Shown piece after piece: positions 26,748-37,317 of a stretch of 64,000 nucleotides of DNA. The translations under genes were made by a program, and so were the position numbers. The DNA lies in the NCBI GenBank assembly GCA_029552545.1, contig JAKPDO010000037.1, forward strand, positions 1-64,000. Direction: 5' to 3'. The stretch comes from Planctomycetota bacterium (lineage in GTDB: Bacteria; Planctomycetota; Phycisphaerae; Sedimentisphaerales; Anaerohalosphaeraceae). The notes under the pieces were generated by a model. The model did no database searches and was not told the origin of the DNA. It saw only the letters and a list, made by a program, of their open reading frames with translations. Each line of letters starts with the position of its first letter. Position 1 is the first letter of the stretch.

Positions 26748-27211
26748 TTGACGGCTACAATCTGCTGCGGGTCATTCAGCGACAGGAGGCGATGGCCGGC
26801 CTGGATGAGGCCGGTCTGATTCGGATCCTGACCGAATACCTTCGCCGCACACGCAATCGCGGCCAGATTATCTTTGACGGCATCGGCCCGCCGGACAAAA
26901 CCGGTCTGGCCGGATTCAGCAACATTGAAGTCTTCTTCTCCGGCTCTTTTCGCGATGCCGATACCCTCATTGAAGAAAAAATACAGGCCTGCAGCGCCCC
27001 CCGCTCTCTGGTTGTCATCAGCAGCGACCTTCGTCTGGTTGCAGCGGCAAAACGCCGAAAAGCCGCCGCGGTCCGCTCGGAAACATTTTGGGACATGGTC
27101 GCCAAACTTCTCGAAAAAGAACCGCCCCGCCCCGAACCCAAAGAAAAAAGACAGGGCATCAGCCGGGCTGAAACCCAGCAGTGGCTTGATTTGTTCGACC
27201 TGGATTCGTAG
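26735..27211 (+). CDS. NYN domain (YacP-like) nuclease
   Basis: A small PIN-like/NYN domain protein of about 158 residues: [12 protein letters not shown] at the start, IIFDGIGPPDK, FRDADTLIEEKIQ and VVISSDLRLVAAAKRR supply the acidic metal-binding residues of the fold. YacP (Rae1) relatives cleave RNA. The C-terminal KEKRQGISRAETQQWLDLF is a basic-to-acidic helix. TTG 26735, inside the end of pyrC and preceded by GAAGGG, is the best start; the frame extends seven codons upstream. Overlap with pyrC suggests coupling to the pyrimidine genes. Confidence 0.82.
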   Translation: MPLLIDGYNLLRVIQRQEAMAGLDEAGLIRILTEYLRRTRNRGQIIFDGIGPPDKTGLAGFSNIEVFFSGSFRDADTLIEEKIQACSAPRSLVVISSDLRLVAAAKRRKAAAVRSETFWDMVAKLLEKEPPRPEPKEKRQGISRAETQQWLDLFDLDS

Positions 27212-27219
27212 GTGTTTTT

Positions 27220-28911
27220 TCAGCTGAAATAGGCCTTCAGGACATACTGCTGCATCATCCGCTGGGTATTAAAGAACGAACCATTCAGGGCGATAGCGTG
27301 CAACATCACCTTGCGGAACTGAAGCGGCGTTTTGTAATAAACATACAAGACTTTCTCCAGTTTTTCATAGAGCGATTCGGCATCTTTTTGGCGGTCTTGC
27401 GGCATTTCCGCCTGCCGGTGATTCTCCCCGATTGCCCAGCCCGTCACCCCTTCGATACACCCCTCAATCCACCAGCCGTCCAGCACACTCAAAGAAGGCA
27501 CTCCGTTTAAGGCGGCCTTCATCCCGCTGGTGCCAGAGGCCTCCAGCGGCGGCTGCGGCGTATTCAGCCAGACATCCACTCCTGCCGTAATCAGCCGCCC
27601 CATCGCCATATCATAATTGGGCAGATAGGCCGTCCGCACCTCCGGCATCAGCTCCCCGCGAGCGGAAAAAATCCGGCGAATCAGCTCCTTGCCCTCGAAA
27701 TCATTCGGATGGGCCTTGCCGGCAAAAATGATTTGCAGCCGCCCGCCCTTGCGGCACAGCGATTTCAGCCGGCGGCGGTCGCTGAATATCAAATCCGCAC
27801 GCTTATAACTGGTCGCCCGCCGCGCAAACCCCAGCGTCAGCGTTTCCGCATCCATTCCGGCATTGGTTTCCCGATTTACGAAAGACACCAGCCGCCGTTT
27901 GTTTTGAAGGTGCGCTTCCCACGCCTCTTCTGAAGGAACGCTCAACGCATACCGGAGACTAAAATTGTCTTCCCGCCAGCCCGGAATATATTTATCAAAC
28001 AACTCCGCAAACGGCTCCGAAGTCCACCGAGCCGCGTGAACCCCGTTGGTAATCGCATCAATCTCATACCCCCCGAACATATGCCGGGAGACCTCTCCAT
28101 GCTTTTTGGCCACGCCGTTGACATAATGGCTCAGATTCAGAGCCAAATACGTCATATTCAGCATATCCCCGCAGCAGAAGACATTGTTCAGCGAAAACGC
28201 TTCCTGCTGGCCGAGCACCTGCCGAACCAAATCCATCGGAAACTGGTCGTGACCGGCCGCCACGGGCGTATGGGTCGTAAACACACACTGTCGACGCACG
28301 GCGGCAATATCTTCCTCGCTGATGGTCTGTCCGTTCCGTTTCCGCTTCTGCTCCTCCAGCAGCTCCAGCGTCAGAAGACTGGCGTGCCCTTCATTCATAT
28401 GGAAACGCTCGAGCTGCTCATAGCCGAGAGCCCGCAGCATCCGCACCCCTCCGATGCCCAGCACAACCTCCTGACAAAGCCGATACCGCTTGTCTTTCCC
28501 GTACAGATAATCCGTCAGCTCACGGTCCTGCGGTGCGTTGACTTCCAAATCGGTATCCAGAAAATAAATCGGCACAATATACCCGCCGATTCCCCTGGCT
28601 TCATATTTCCAGCAGCGAATCTGAACCGTCCGCCCTTCAATCACGACACTGACTCGCGGCGGCATTTCCTCCAGAAAATCCTCGACGGTCCAGATGACCG
28701 GTTCCTCAATCTGCCGGCCGTCCTCCGTCAATTTCTGGAAAAAATAGCCCTTTCGGTGAACCAGCGAAACCGCCGCCATCGGTACTTCGGCATCCGCCGC
28801 TGCCAGGATGGTATCTCCGGCCAGTACCCCCAATCCGCCGCTGTAGGTCGGCATCGCTTCTTCAATCCCGATTTCCATCGAAAAATAGGCAATCTTCCGG
28901 TCCTGAATCAA
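27220..28911 (-). CDS. glgP: Alpha-glucan phosphorylase (GT35, short form)
   Basis: A glycogen/starch phosphorylase-like protein releasing glucose 1-phosphate. It starts with the family text [20 protein letters not shown], has [10 protein letters not shown], the [14 protein letters not shown] segment, [11 protein letters not shown], and the pyridoxal-phosphate lysine in [14 protein letters not shown]. It is the short type of roughly 560 residues lacking the N-terminal DUF3417 domain. The frame begins at ATG 28938, but the sequence just inside it is AAGGAGG followed after five bases by TTG 28911, which gives the usual family N-terminus; I prefer that start. Confidence 0.88.
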   Translation of the reverse strand: MIQDRKIAYFSMEIGIEEAMPTYSGGLGVLAGDTILAAADAEVPMAAVSLVHRKGYFFQKLTEDGRQIEEPVIWTVEDFLEEMPPRVSVVIEGRTVQIRCWKYEARGIGGYIVPIYFLDTDLEVNAPQDRELTDYLYGKDKRYRLCQEVVLGIGGVRMLRALGYEQLERFHMNEGHASLLTLELLEEQKRKRNGQTISEEDIAAVRRQCVFTTHTPVAAGHDQFPMDLVRQVLGQQEAFSLNNVFCCGDMLNMTYLALNLSHYVNGVAKKHGEVSRHMFGGYEIDAITNGVHAARWTSEPFAELFDKYIPGWREDNFSLRYALSVPSEEAWEAHLQNKRRLVSFVNRETNAGMDAETLTLGFARRATSYKRADLIFSDRRRLKSLCRKGGRLQIIFAGKAHPNDFEGKELIRRIFSARGELMPEVRTAYLPNYDMAMGRLITAGVDVWLNTPQPPLEASGTSGMKAALNGVPSLSVLDGWWIEGCIEGVTGWAIGENHRQAEMPQDRQKDAESLYEKLEKVLYVYYKTPLQFRKVMLHAIALNGSFFNTQRMMQQYVLKAYFS

Positions 28912-29160
28912 GGGAACCTCCTTATTCTGCCTTGGCATTTCGGGTATTTACTTGCCTACAATCTATAATCATCCTACTCCCCTCCGGAGCTCTCGTCAAA
29001 TGACAAGAAAGATTTTCTCTCAAAGAACTGAAAGCCCTTGACGTCCGCATCGACAGATTTTATATTGAGAAGAAAGTTTATCGGATCAGGTTGAATAGGT
29101 CCTTTGTCCTATACCAGCAAAAAGGACAAAAATTGTTTTTCAGGAAAAGCGAGGGAACGT

Positions 29161-29379
29161 ATGCAGGATAAAATCGGTTCTGCTGCCGGACAAATCTGGA
29201 AAATGCTCGCTGCCGCGAAAGCCCCTGTCAATATCACAGATATCCCCAAACGGACGAATCTGCCTGCTCAGATCGCCTTCCAGGGACTCGGCTGGCTGGC
29301 CCGAGAAGGAAAACTCGAATACCAGCAAAAAGGACGGTCTATTTACGTAGCGCTTTGCTCTGCAGAATACGTCAGCTGA
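29161..29379 (+). CDS. Small winged-helix protein (DUF2582-like)
   Basis: A 72-residue protein: MQDKIGSAAGQIWKMLAAAK, then NITDIPKRTNLPAQIAFQGL and GWLAREGKLEYQQKGRSIYV. This matches the DUF2582 winged helix, where GWLAREGK is the signature. The role is unknown; such proteins are presumed to bind DNA or RNA. ATG 29161 follows GAGGG; the frame extends upstream to 29104 without a ribosome site. Confidence 0.75.
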   Translation: MQDKIGSAAGQIWKMLAAAKAPVNITDIPKRTNLPAQIAFQGLGWLAREGKLEYQQKGRSIYVALCSAEYVS

Positions 29380-29528
29380 CCTTCCAAAAAGGAACAATCT
29401 TTTAACGTTCAAAAATCCTTTTCGAGGTGTTTCAGAAGGCACAGAAAAACAGAGTGCCGTGTTCTGTCATCTCGTTCGAAAACGTTCTTTCTCCGATTCA
29501 TCCGGTCTTCATCTTGGTAAAAGAAAAC

Positions 29529-29556
29529 TTGACTTCTTAAGCATCCTCAGTACACT
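29529..29556 (+). promoter_or_regulatory. Putative sigma-70-type promoter of typA
   Basis: TTGACT and TACACT are separated by 16 bases, ending about 35 bases before the typA ATG. Confidence 0.5.
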
Positions 29557-29591
29557 GCTCCTTTTTTCAACCCAGAGAAAATAGGAAAAAT

Positions 29592-31448
29592 ATGTGGTCT
29601 CCTGAACAAATACGAAATGTTGCCATTATTGCCCACGTGGACCATGGGAAAACGACGCTGGTGGACCAGCTGCTCTACCAGTCCGGGATGTTCCGCGAAA
29701 GCGAACTGGACAAACTGGCCGGCGGCCAGCATGGTCTGATTATGGACTCCAATCCGCTCGAGCGGGAGCGGGGCATTGCCATCTTCAGCAAAAACTGCGC
29801 CATCGAATATACAGACCCGGAAGGCCGGGAATACAAAATCAACATTATGGATACCCCCGGGCACGCCGATTTCGGCGGGGAAGTGGAGCGGGTGCTGAAA
29901 ATGGCCGATGGCGTTCTGCTGCTGGTGGACGCCTTCGACGGCCCTATGCCGCAGACCCGTTTCGTTCTTTCCAAAGCCCTGGCCCATAAGCTCAAACCCA
30001 TCGTCGTCATCAACAAGGTGGACCGTCCCGATGCCCGGCCGAACGATGTTCTCAATGAGGTGTTTGACTTGTTTGTCTCCCTCAATGCAGACAACGAGGC
30101 CCTCGACTTTCCCGTCCTGTACGCCTCTGCCCGATACGGCTGGGCTGTCAGAGAACTCGACCAGCCCAGGCAGAACATGGAGCCGATTTTTCGAACCATC
30201 ATCGAAGAGGTTCCTGCTCCCAAGGCCAACACCGAAGCTCCCCTGCAAATGCTTGTGACGGCCGTCGATTATTCGGACTACGTGGGACGCATCGCCATCG
30301 GACGTCTTTTTGCCGGACGGGCGGTACAGGCCGGTATGGTCACAGTCATTGATAACGAAGGCAAACATACCCAGCAGAAAATCGTCCAGCTTTATACATT
30401 CAGCGGCCTGGGCAAAAAACCGTGCCTGGAAGTCAGTGCGGGGGATATCTGCGCCATCGCCGGGCTTGACCCGGTCGAAATCGGCAACACCATCGCCTGT
30501 CCGGACCGCCCCTCCGCCCTGCCGGTCATCGCGGTGGATGAACCCACGATGCATATGACCTTCCGCATCAACGACGGCCCATTTGCCGGACGCGAAGGCA
30601 AATACGTGACAACACGTCACCTCAAGGAGCGGCTGGAAAAGGAACTGCAGACCAATGTCGCTCTGCGCGTTGAACCCGGCGAAACCCCCGATGAATTTAA
30701 AGTCTCCGGGCGCGGGCTGATGCATCTGGGTATCCTTCTCGAAAATATGCGACGGGAAGGGTATGAACTGTGCGTCGGAAAACCCGAAGTCATCATCCGC
30801 GTCATCGACGGCATCCATCAGGAACCGATGGAGCAGCTGTTTATCGACTGCCCGATCGACTGCCAGAATGCCGTGATGGCCCTGCTGGGCGAACGCCGGG
30901 CCGAACTGCTCACGGTGGAAGGGAAAACCGGCACCAGCGATTACATTCAGATGCGTTTTAAGATTCCTTCCCGCGGGCTCTTCGGACTCCATCCGCGTTT
31001 GATGACCGCCACACAGGGACGGGCATCCATCCATCATAGTTTCGACGGCTACGAACCGATGCGGGGCTCCATTCCGCAGCGGCAGGCCGGCGTAATGATT
31101 GCCACCGAGCCCGGCACAGTAACCGCCTATGCGCTGGATGCCCTCTTTGACCGCGGCACCTTTTTTGTCAAACCCGGCGATCAGGTCTATGAAGGCCAGA
31201 TTGTCGGAGAGCACTGCAAAGACAACGACATCCCGGTCAATCCGACCAAGACCAAAAACCTGACCAACATCCGCGCTTCCTCCAAGGACGACGCCGCACG
31301 GGTCAAACCCCCGCGAATTCTGTCCCTCGAGGCCGCCCTCGAATACATTCAGGATGATGAACTCGTGGAAATCACTCCCGCCGCCATCCGCCTGCGCAAA
31401 CGTCTCCTGAAAGAGGCCGACCGCCGACGCCACGCCCGAAAAAAATAA
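29592..31448 (+). CDS. typA: Translational GTPase TypA/BipA
   Basis: A 618-residue ribosome-associated GTPase. G motifs are IIAHVDHGKTTLVDQLLYQS (G1 within it), the switch ERGIAIFSKN, DTPGHADFGGEV (G3) and INKVDRP (G4). These are followed by EF-G-like domains II, III and V and the BipA-specific C-terminal domain (TNIRASSKDDAARVKPPR, LEYIQDDELVEITP). TypA assists ribosome assembly and stress adaptation. It converges on the 16S rRNA gene; the hairpin between them lies 45 bases after its stop. Confidence 0.97.
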   Translation: MWSPEQIRNVAIIAHVDHGKTTLVDQLLYQSGMFRESELDKLAGGQHGLIMDSNPLERERGIAIFSKNCAIEYTDPEGREYKINIMDTPGHADFGGEVERVLKMADGVLLLVDAFDGPMPQTRFVLSKALAHKLKPIVVINKVDRPDARPNDVLNEVFDLFVSLNADNEALDFPVLYASARYGWAVRELDQPRQNMEPIFRTIIEEVPAPKANTEAPLQMLVTAVDYSDYVGRIAIGRLFAGRAVQAGMVTVIDNEGKHTQQKIVQLYTFSGLGKKPCLEVSAGDICAIAGLDPVEIGNTIACPDRPSALPVIAVDEPTMHMTFRINDGPFAGREGKYVTTRHLKERLEKELQTNVALRVEPGETPDEFKVSGRGLMHLGILLENMRREGYELCVGKPEVIIRVIDGIHQEPMEQLFIDCPIDCQNAVMALLGERRAELLTVEGKTGTSDYIQMRFKIPSRGLFGLHPRLMTATQGRASIHHSFDGYEPMRGSIPQRQAGVMIATEPGTVTAYALDALFDRGTFFVKPGDQVYEGQIVGEHCKDNDIPVNPTKTKNLTNIRASSKDDAARVKPPRILSLEAALEYIQDDELVEITPAAIRLRKRLLKEADRRRHARKK

Positions 31449-31493
31449 TCGAAATTCCTCCGCCTTCCGGCTGAACCTCGATTTGGCTGAACC

Positions 31494-31528
31494 AACAAAA
31501 AAAGCCCTGTCGAAACCGACAGGGCTTT
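31494..31528 (-). terminator. Terminator of the 16S rRNA transcript, shared with typA
   Basis: AAAGCCCTGTCG and CGACAGGGCTTT form a perfect 12-pair stem with a 4-base loop. The T-run follows on the minus strand (seven A at 31497-31503 on the plus strand), so its main job is to end the 16S transcript; typA can use it less efficiently. Confidence 0.85.
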
Positions 31529-31536
31529 GAAAGACC

Positions 31537-31561
31537 AACAGTTGATACCGTAAGCAGCGAG
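31537..31561 (-). repeat. 3' arm of the 16S processing stem
   Basis: Bases 31537-31549 and 31551-31561 are the reverse complement of 33380-33392 and 33365-33375, with a small bulge (one base against four). Together the arms close a 24-pair helix around the whole 16S gene, as expected for RNase III processing. Confidence 0.85.
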
Positions 31562-31624
31562 GATCGCCTGACTTATTCACGGTCGTTGAAAAGGCAGGAT
31601 TGCCCCGACCGAGTCTAAGTTATC

Positions 31625-33185
<1,561 letters not shown>

Positions 33186-33499
33186 GTATCGCTGACTCCC
33201 GTCTCCGAAGAGACGGTTATCTTCAGCTAAACTCAACTCAAAACTCGCTCACGCAACGAGAACCGGTTGATTCCCGCAGGGTCTTTCGACCCCGCAAAGG
33301 TTTTTCAACACACCAATTTTGGAGGGCCTCGAACCGGATTCGTGAGGGTCCGAGGTCCTGCGGTCTCGCTGCTTAGGATGGTATCAACTGTTCACTTGCC
33401 AAAGAGCTTCTCAGTTTTGTTTCGATTTCTTCCAGCCGAAACAATAAGCGGCCAAGCAATTCTCATTAAGAACTTACTTGTCCGCTCGTTCATCTGAGA
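33186..33499 (-). other. 16S rRNA leader
   Basis: About 310 transcribed bases precede mature 16S rRNA. They contain the 5' arm of the processing stem and several smaller hairpins. No protein-coding frame is supported here. Confidence 0.7.
33365..33392 (-). repeat. 5' arm of the 16S processing stem
   Basis: Partner of 31537-31561; pairing is TGCTTA/TAAGCA-type over 11 bases and GGTATCAACTGTT/AACAGTTGATACC over 13 bases. Confidence 0.85.
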
Positions 33500-33505
33500 T
33501 GAGTT

Positions 33506-33575
33506 AATATAACTCCAAAAGTTTTCCCGTCAATAGCATTTTTAAAAAATTTTTTATTTTTTTCGTCGTTCGCCG
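33506..33575 (-). promoter_or_regulatory. 16S rRNA promoter with UP-like element
   Basis: On the minus strand TTGACG (33528-33533) and TATATT (33506-33511) are 16 bases apart. Immediately upstream, 33537-33572 is almost purely A and T with phased A- and T-runs, as in UP elements of strong rRNA promoters. Transcription would start near 33499. Confidence 0.75.
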
Positions 33576-33687
33576 GAAAGGACTTTATTGCAATAATAGG
33601 ATATGTCCCATCTGTTATCTGAACAAGTTTTTTCTCTTGTCAAAACCGCCGTTCTTTACGTATTGTTTTCCAGAAAGGTTCTTCTCG

Positions 33688-34512
33688 ATGACGCCGAACG
33701 AAAAATATCAACACCTTCAAACAAAGCTTCGGGCCCTGCAGAAGCTTGCCGTGGCTTTTTCCGGCGGTGTGGACAGCACTTTCCTTCTGGCCGCCGCCGC
33801 CCAAACGCTCGGCCCTCAAAATGTCCTGGCCTGCATAGGCGTAAGCCCTTCTCTTCCGCAATCGCAGCTGAACCAAGCCCGACGGATTGCGGAACAATTA
33901 CAAGTTCGTCTGCTGGAAATCCTCTTGACCGAACTGAACGACCCTAATTACACCGCCAACAGGCAGGACCGCTGTTTTCACTGCAAAAGCCATCAAATGC
34001 TCACCATTCGCCGCCGCGCCGAACAGGAAGGTTTTTCCCATTTGGCCTGCGGCAGCAACTGGGATGACCAAAACGACTACAGGCCGGGCTCGCGGGCTGT
34101 TGCGGCTCTGAATATTTTAACTCCGCTGATGGATGCACAATTGACCAAAGAAGACATCCGAACCCTAAGCCGTCAAATGAATCTGCCGACCGCAGACCTG
34201 CCTGCCTCGCCCTGTCTGGCTTCGCGGATTGCCTATGGGGTTGAAATCACCGAACAAAAACTTCACCAGGTCGAACAGGCGGAAGAGTTTCTCCGCTCTC
34301 TGGGGCTTTCGGAGCTGCGAGTCCGACATCACGGCCTTCTGGCTCGAATCGAGGTCCCTTCCAATCAAATCCGGATGCTCACCGAGGAATCCTGCCGAAA
34401 CAAAATTGTCGAAAAACTCAAATCCCTCGGTTTTCAATACATCACCCTCGACCTGCAGGGCTTCCGCTCCGGCTCGTTGAACGAAATGCTCGGCCGGCCG
34501 AATCAGCACTGA
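33688..34512 (+). CDS. larE: ATP-dependent sacrificial sulfur transferase LarE
   Basis: A 274-residue PP-loop protein: AVAFSGGVDSTFLLAAAAQT near the N-terminus, DRCFHCKSHQM, HLACGSNWDDQNDYRPGSRA and PCLASRIAYGVEI, which includes the cysteine expected to donate sulfur. LarE thiolates the nickel-pincer nucleotide precursor used by lactate racemase and relatives. No larB, larC or larA is in the window, so the partner enzymes lie elsewhere or the role differs. ATG 33688 has AGAAAGG upstream; an upstream in-frame extension to 33637 lacks support. Confidence 0.88.
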   Translation: MTPNEKYQHLQTKLRALQKLAVAFSGGVDSTFLLAAAAQTLGPQNVLACIGVSPSLPQSQLNQARRIAEQLQVRLLEILLTELNDPNYTANRQDRCFHCKSHQMLTIRRRAEQEGFSHLACGSNWDDQNDYRPGSRAVAALNILTPLMDAQLTKEDIRTLSRQMNLPTADLPASPCLASRIAYGVEITEQKLHQVEQAEEFLRSLGLSELRVRHHGLLARIEVPSNQIRMLTEESCRNKIVEKLKSLGFQYITLDLQGFRSGSLNEMLGRPNQH

Positions 34513-34610
34513 AAAAACTTCCTTTTACAAAATTTGAATTATCGGACGCTTTTATCAGCTCCCATCTCTGCAATTCCCTCTTCAGAAACAAATTAAGTAG
34601 TTTTCCCTAT

Positions 34611-34639
34611 TTGCCGACAAATCCCCCTATGAATACATA
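34611..34639 (+). promoter_or_regulatory. Putative promoter of the TonB-dependent receptor gene
   Basis: TTGCCG and TACATA lie 17 bases apart, about 55 bases before the receptor's first ATG. No known riboswitch fold was recognised in this leader. Confidence 0.4.
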
Positions 34640-34693
34640 AGAAATATCCCTGAAAAAAGAAAAGGACGCTTTTTGTTTCAAAACACATAAAAC

Positions 34694-36796
34694 ATGCAGC
34701 CTTTTCAAGATAAGTTGTTTGTTTTCCGCAAAGGGAAGGAGTTCCTTTTTCAAAACCAGTACGAAAATCCCCCAAAACACATCAGACGGAAACTTTTCCG
34801 TTTGAGAGCATTTTTTTCAGCACTTCTTTGTTTTTTGCCGTTCGCCGTCCAAGCAGACACGCTGCCAAATAAAGAACTATTCGAGATGTCCCTCGAAGAA
34901 TTAATGAATGTCTCCGTTTCAGCATCCCGAACAGAACAGAAACTGGATGAGACCGCAGTTCCTGTTACGGTGATTACCGCGGAAGAGATTCGTGCCAGCG
35001 GCCTGACCAATATCCCGGAAATCCTGCAGTTTTATACCGGCATGGATGTCGCAAGACTGGACCGCACACGCTGGATTGTCGGCGTCCACGGCATGCACAG
35101 TGAATTTTCCGACCGTACTCTCGTCCTGCTTGACGGCCGGAGCATTATGAATCCGGTTTTTGGGGCTCCAAACTGGCTGAATCTGCCGATTTTCCTCGAA
35201 GACATAGAACGAATCGAAATCGTTCGGGGGCCGGCCGGAGCCGTCTGGGGAGCCAACGCCTTTACAGGTGTCATTAACATCATTACGAAAAAACCTGACA
35301 ATACAAGCAACTTGTTGAGTACGGCAATTACAGAATACGGAGACAATTTCTCCCATCTTCGTCTGGCCGATTCCAAAGACAAATGGGCATGGAAAATCTC
35401 CGCCGGATTCGAAACAATCCAAGATTCCGATGCAGCCGGCGCCGGAGACTATCAGCTCGGCTATCCGGCTATGGCCCCGCTGATTCCGGTACAAACCTAT
35501 CCCGCACGCGATTTTCTGCGCATCTGGAAAACAGACTCCGTCGTTTCCTATCAGATAGACCCTTCCACAAAATGGACCTTCGGGGCAGCCGCTTCCGCCA
35601 ACGAATCCGGTGACCGGGAAATGTGCGGCCGTTTTCCCCAAAAAGACGTTCACATTGAAATGCTCCGTTTGTTTTCCCGCGCCGAGTTCGGCATCGATGA
35701 AGATGTCAGCGGGCATCTGCAATGGTACGGAAATTACGCCGCCTATCAGACCCCCTTTGTGATAGACCGATATGACTACTTTGAGAACGACTTCGAAGGC
35801 CAAATAACCCTGACCCCCAACGAAAAGCATACCATCACGATGGGCGGCAGCGCCCGTTGGACGCAAATCAGAAACCGAAATCAAACCGTCTTTGGGGAAA
35901 TCCTGTTCAGCCAAAGACGCTTCGAAGAATACTGGACGGGCTTTTTCCTGATGGACCAATTCAAACTGACCGACCGGCTGACCCTCGAAGCACAGGGCCG
36001 TATCGACCGGTACAGCGAAAGCGGAACAGACGGTTCCCTTCGCCTGTCTTCCTTATATGCCCTCGATGAAGTCCACAATCATATCTTACGGGCCGGTGTT
36101 GCCAGGGCTTTCCGAGCCCCCTCTATTATGCTGCGGGAAACCACACTGAACGGACTGATGGGGCTGGTGAATATCGTTCCAACTCCTGAACGACTCAAAA
36201 ACGAATCCGTCTCGTCCATCGAAGCCGGATACAGCGGCCGGCTGACCGAACATCTTCTGCTCCGTGCCGATGTGTATTATCAGCGAATGGACAACCTGAT
36301 TGGAAGCGCTGTCGTCAGCGAATTCGGCCCCGTTCAAAACAGCGCCTTTTTCAATATAGACGGGGCTGACGCCTGGGGAACGGACTGTGAACTGACCTTC
36401 CGATACCACTCTTTCACAGCCGCCGCCTTTTACAGTTTCAATCATTTGAGAACAGATTTCAGCAACCAGAATATCCGCGCTTTCTTTCCCTCCGAGCACA
36501 AAACAGGACTGCGTGTCCGCTGGAAACTGGATGAGAAATGGGCGATGAACCTCAACTATGTGTATAACAACCTGATTCCAACGACCCCCACCGGCAGCCC
36601 GCCGGATGATATAGAAGTAAAAAATCGGATGGATATCACCATCAGCCGTCAAATCTTTCAGGGCAAAGGGGAATGGATGCTCGGTGTGACAGATATTTTC
36701 AATCAAACCGTGCCGCCGGTTCACGATATCAGCTATTTTACGGCGCATGAAACCCCCGGCCGCACCTTCTTTACTCGTCTTCAGCTTTCCTTCTGA
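34694..36796 (+). CDS. TonB-dependent outer-membrane receptor
   Basis: A 700-residue receptor: signal sequence FRLRAFFSALLCFLPFAVQA, then MSLEELMNVSVSASRTEQKL, the plug domain (VPVTVITAEEIRASGLTNIP, IERIEIVRGPAGAVWGANA, GVINIITKKP), and a beta barrel ending in the terminal phenylalanine of TRLQLSF. It belongs to the FepA/BtuB/CirA-like class taking up iron chelates, vitamin B12 or saccharides; the ligand cannot be read from the sequence. The exact start is unclear: the ATG at 34694 lacks a ribosome site and leaves about 37 residues before the hydrophobic signal core. Confidence 0.9.
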   Translation: MQPFQDKLFVFRKGKEFLFQNQYENPPKHIRRKLFRLRAFFSALLCFLPFAVQADTLPNKELFEMSLEELMNVSVSASRTEQKLDETAVPVTVITAEEIRASGLTNIPEILQFYTGMDVARLDRTRWIVGVHGMHSEFSDRTLVLLDGRSIMNPVFGAPNWLNLPIFLEDIERIEIVRGPAGAVWGANAFTGVINIITKKPDNTSNLLSTAITEYGDNFSHLRLADSKDKWAWKISAGFETIQDSDAAGAGDYQLGYPAMAPLIPVQTYPARDFLRIWKTDSVVSYQIDPSTKWTFGAAASANESGDREMCGRFPQKDVHIEMLRLFSRAEFGIDEDVSGHLQWYGNYAAYQTPFVIDRYDYFENDFEGQITLTPNEKHTITMGGSARWTQIRNRNQTVFGEILFSQRRFEEYWTGFFLMDQFKLTDRLTLEAQGRIDRYSESGTDGSLRLSSLYALDEVHNHILRAGVARAFRAPSIMLRETTLNGLMGLVNIVPTPERLKNESVSSIEAGYSGRLTEHLLLRADVYYQRMDNLIGSAVVSEFGPVQNSAFFNIDGADAWGTDCELTFRYHSFTAAAFYSFNHLRTDFSNQNIRAFFPSEHKTGLRVRWKLDEKWAMNLNYVYNNLIPTTPTGSPPDDIEVKNRMDITISRQIFQGKGEWMLGVTDIFNQTVPPVHDISYFTAHETPGRTFFTRLQLSF

Positions 36797-36806
36797 AATC
36801 CAAAAA

Positions 36807-36831
36807 AAAGGCCGAACCAAGTTCGGCCTTT
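36807..36831. terminator. Bidirectional terminator, TonB receptor / rpiB
   Basis: AAAGGCCGAAC and GTTCGGCCTTT pair perfectly around a 3-base loop. The eight-A run on the left gives a T-run for the rpiB transcript on the minus strand; the right side has a shorter T-run for the receptor transcript. Confidence 0.85.
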
Positions 36832-36852
36832 GCAATTCAGCTCCCAAAAAAT

Positions 36853-37317
36853 CTACCCGTTTATTTCTCTCGGGTCTTTCCCTTCCTCAATGGCCTGGAT
36901 TTTTCGAACCCGCCTCAGATGACGCCCCCCCTCGAAATCGGTCGTCAGCCAGACTTCAACCATCTTGCGAAGCATCGTCGGCCCCAGCAAATCTCCGGAC
37001 AGACACAGCACATTGGCATCATTATGCTGTCGGGAAACCTTTGCAGCCAACTCATCATAACAAAGAGCCGCACGAATCCCTTTGACCTTATTGGCGGCAA
37101 TGCACATCCCTATGCCGGTCCCGCAAACCAAAATAGCACGCTGCGCTTTTCCAGTCGCCACTGCCATAGCGGCTTCATAAGCATAATCCGGATAATCCAC
37201 CGCCTGATCATCCTTATGGGTTAAATCCAGACATTCATGCCCTAATTGAGCAACAATCGCCCGAATCTGTTCACCGGAGCGTACCCCACGATGGTCATTG
37301 GACACAGCAACAATCAT
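36853..37317 (-). CDS. rpiB: Ribose-5-phosphate isomerase B
   Basis: A 154-residue RpiB/LacB-type isomerase that interconverts ribose 5-phosphate and ribulose 5-phosphate. Key parts are AVSNDHRGVRSGEQI, DYPDYAYEAA, the active-site Cys in LVCGTGIGMCIAANKV and CYDELAAKVSRQHNDANVL. The start ATG overlaps the stop of the Sua5-phosphatase fusion by four bases, so the two are coupled. The gene order Sua5, phosphatase, RpiB recalls ywlC-ywlE-ywlF of Bacillus subtilis. Confidence 0.95.
   Translation of the reverse strand: MIVAVSNDHRGVRSGEQIRAIVAQLGHECLDLTHKDDQAVDYPDYAYEAAMAVATGKAQRAILVCGTGIGMCIAANKVKGIRAALCYDELAAKVSRQHNDANVLCLSGDLLGPTMLRKMVEVWLTTDFEGGRHLRRVRKIQAIEEGKDPREING

Noticed and set aside
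29547..31580. A 677-codon open frame antisense to typA (minus strand)
   Set aside because: It mirrors TypA codons in a fixed phase, has no ribosome site and no recognisable domain. It is a by-product of biased codon use.
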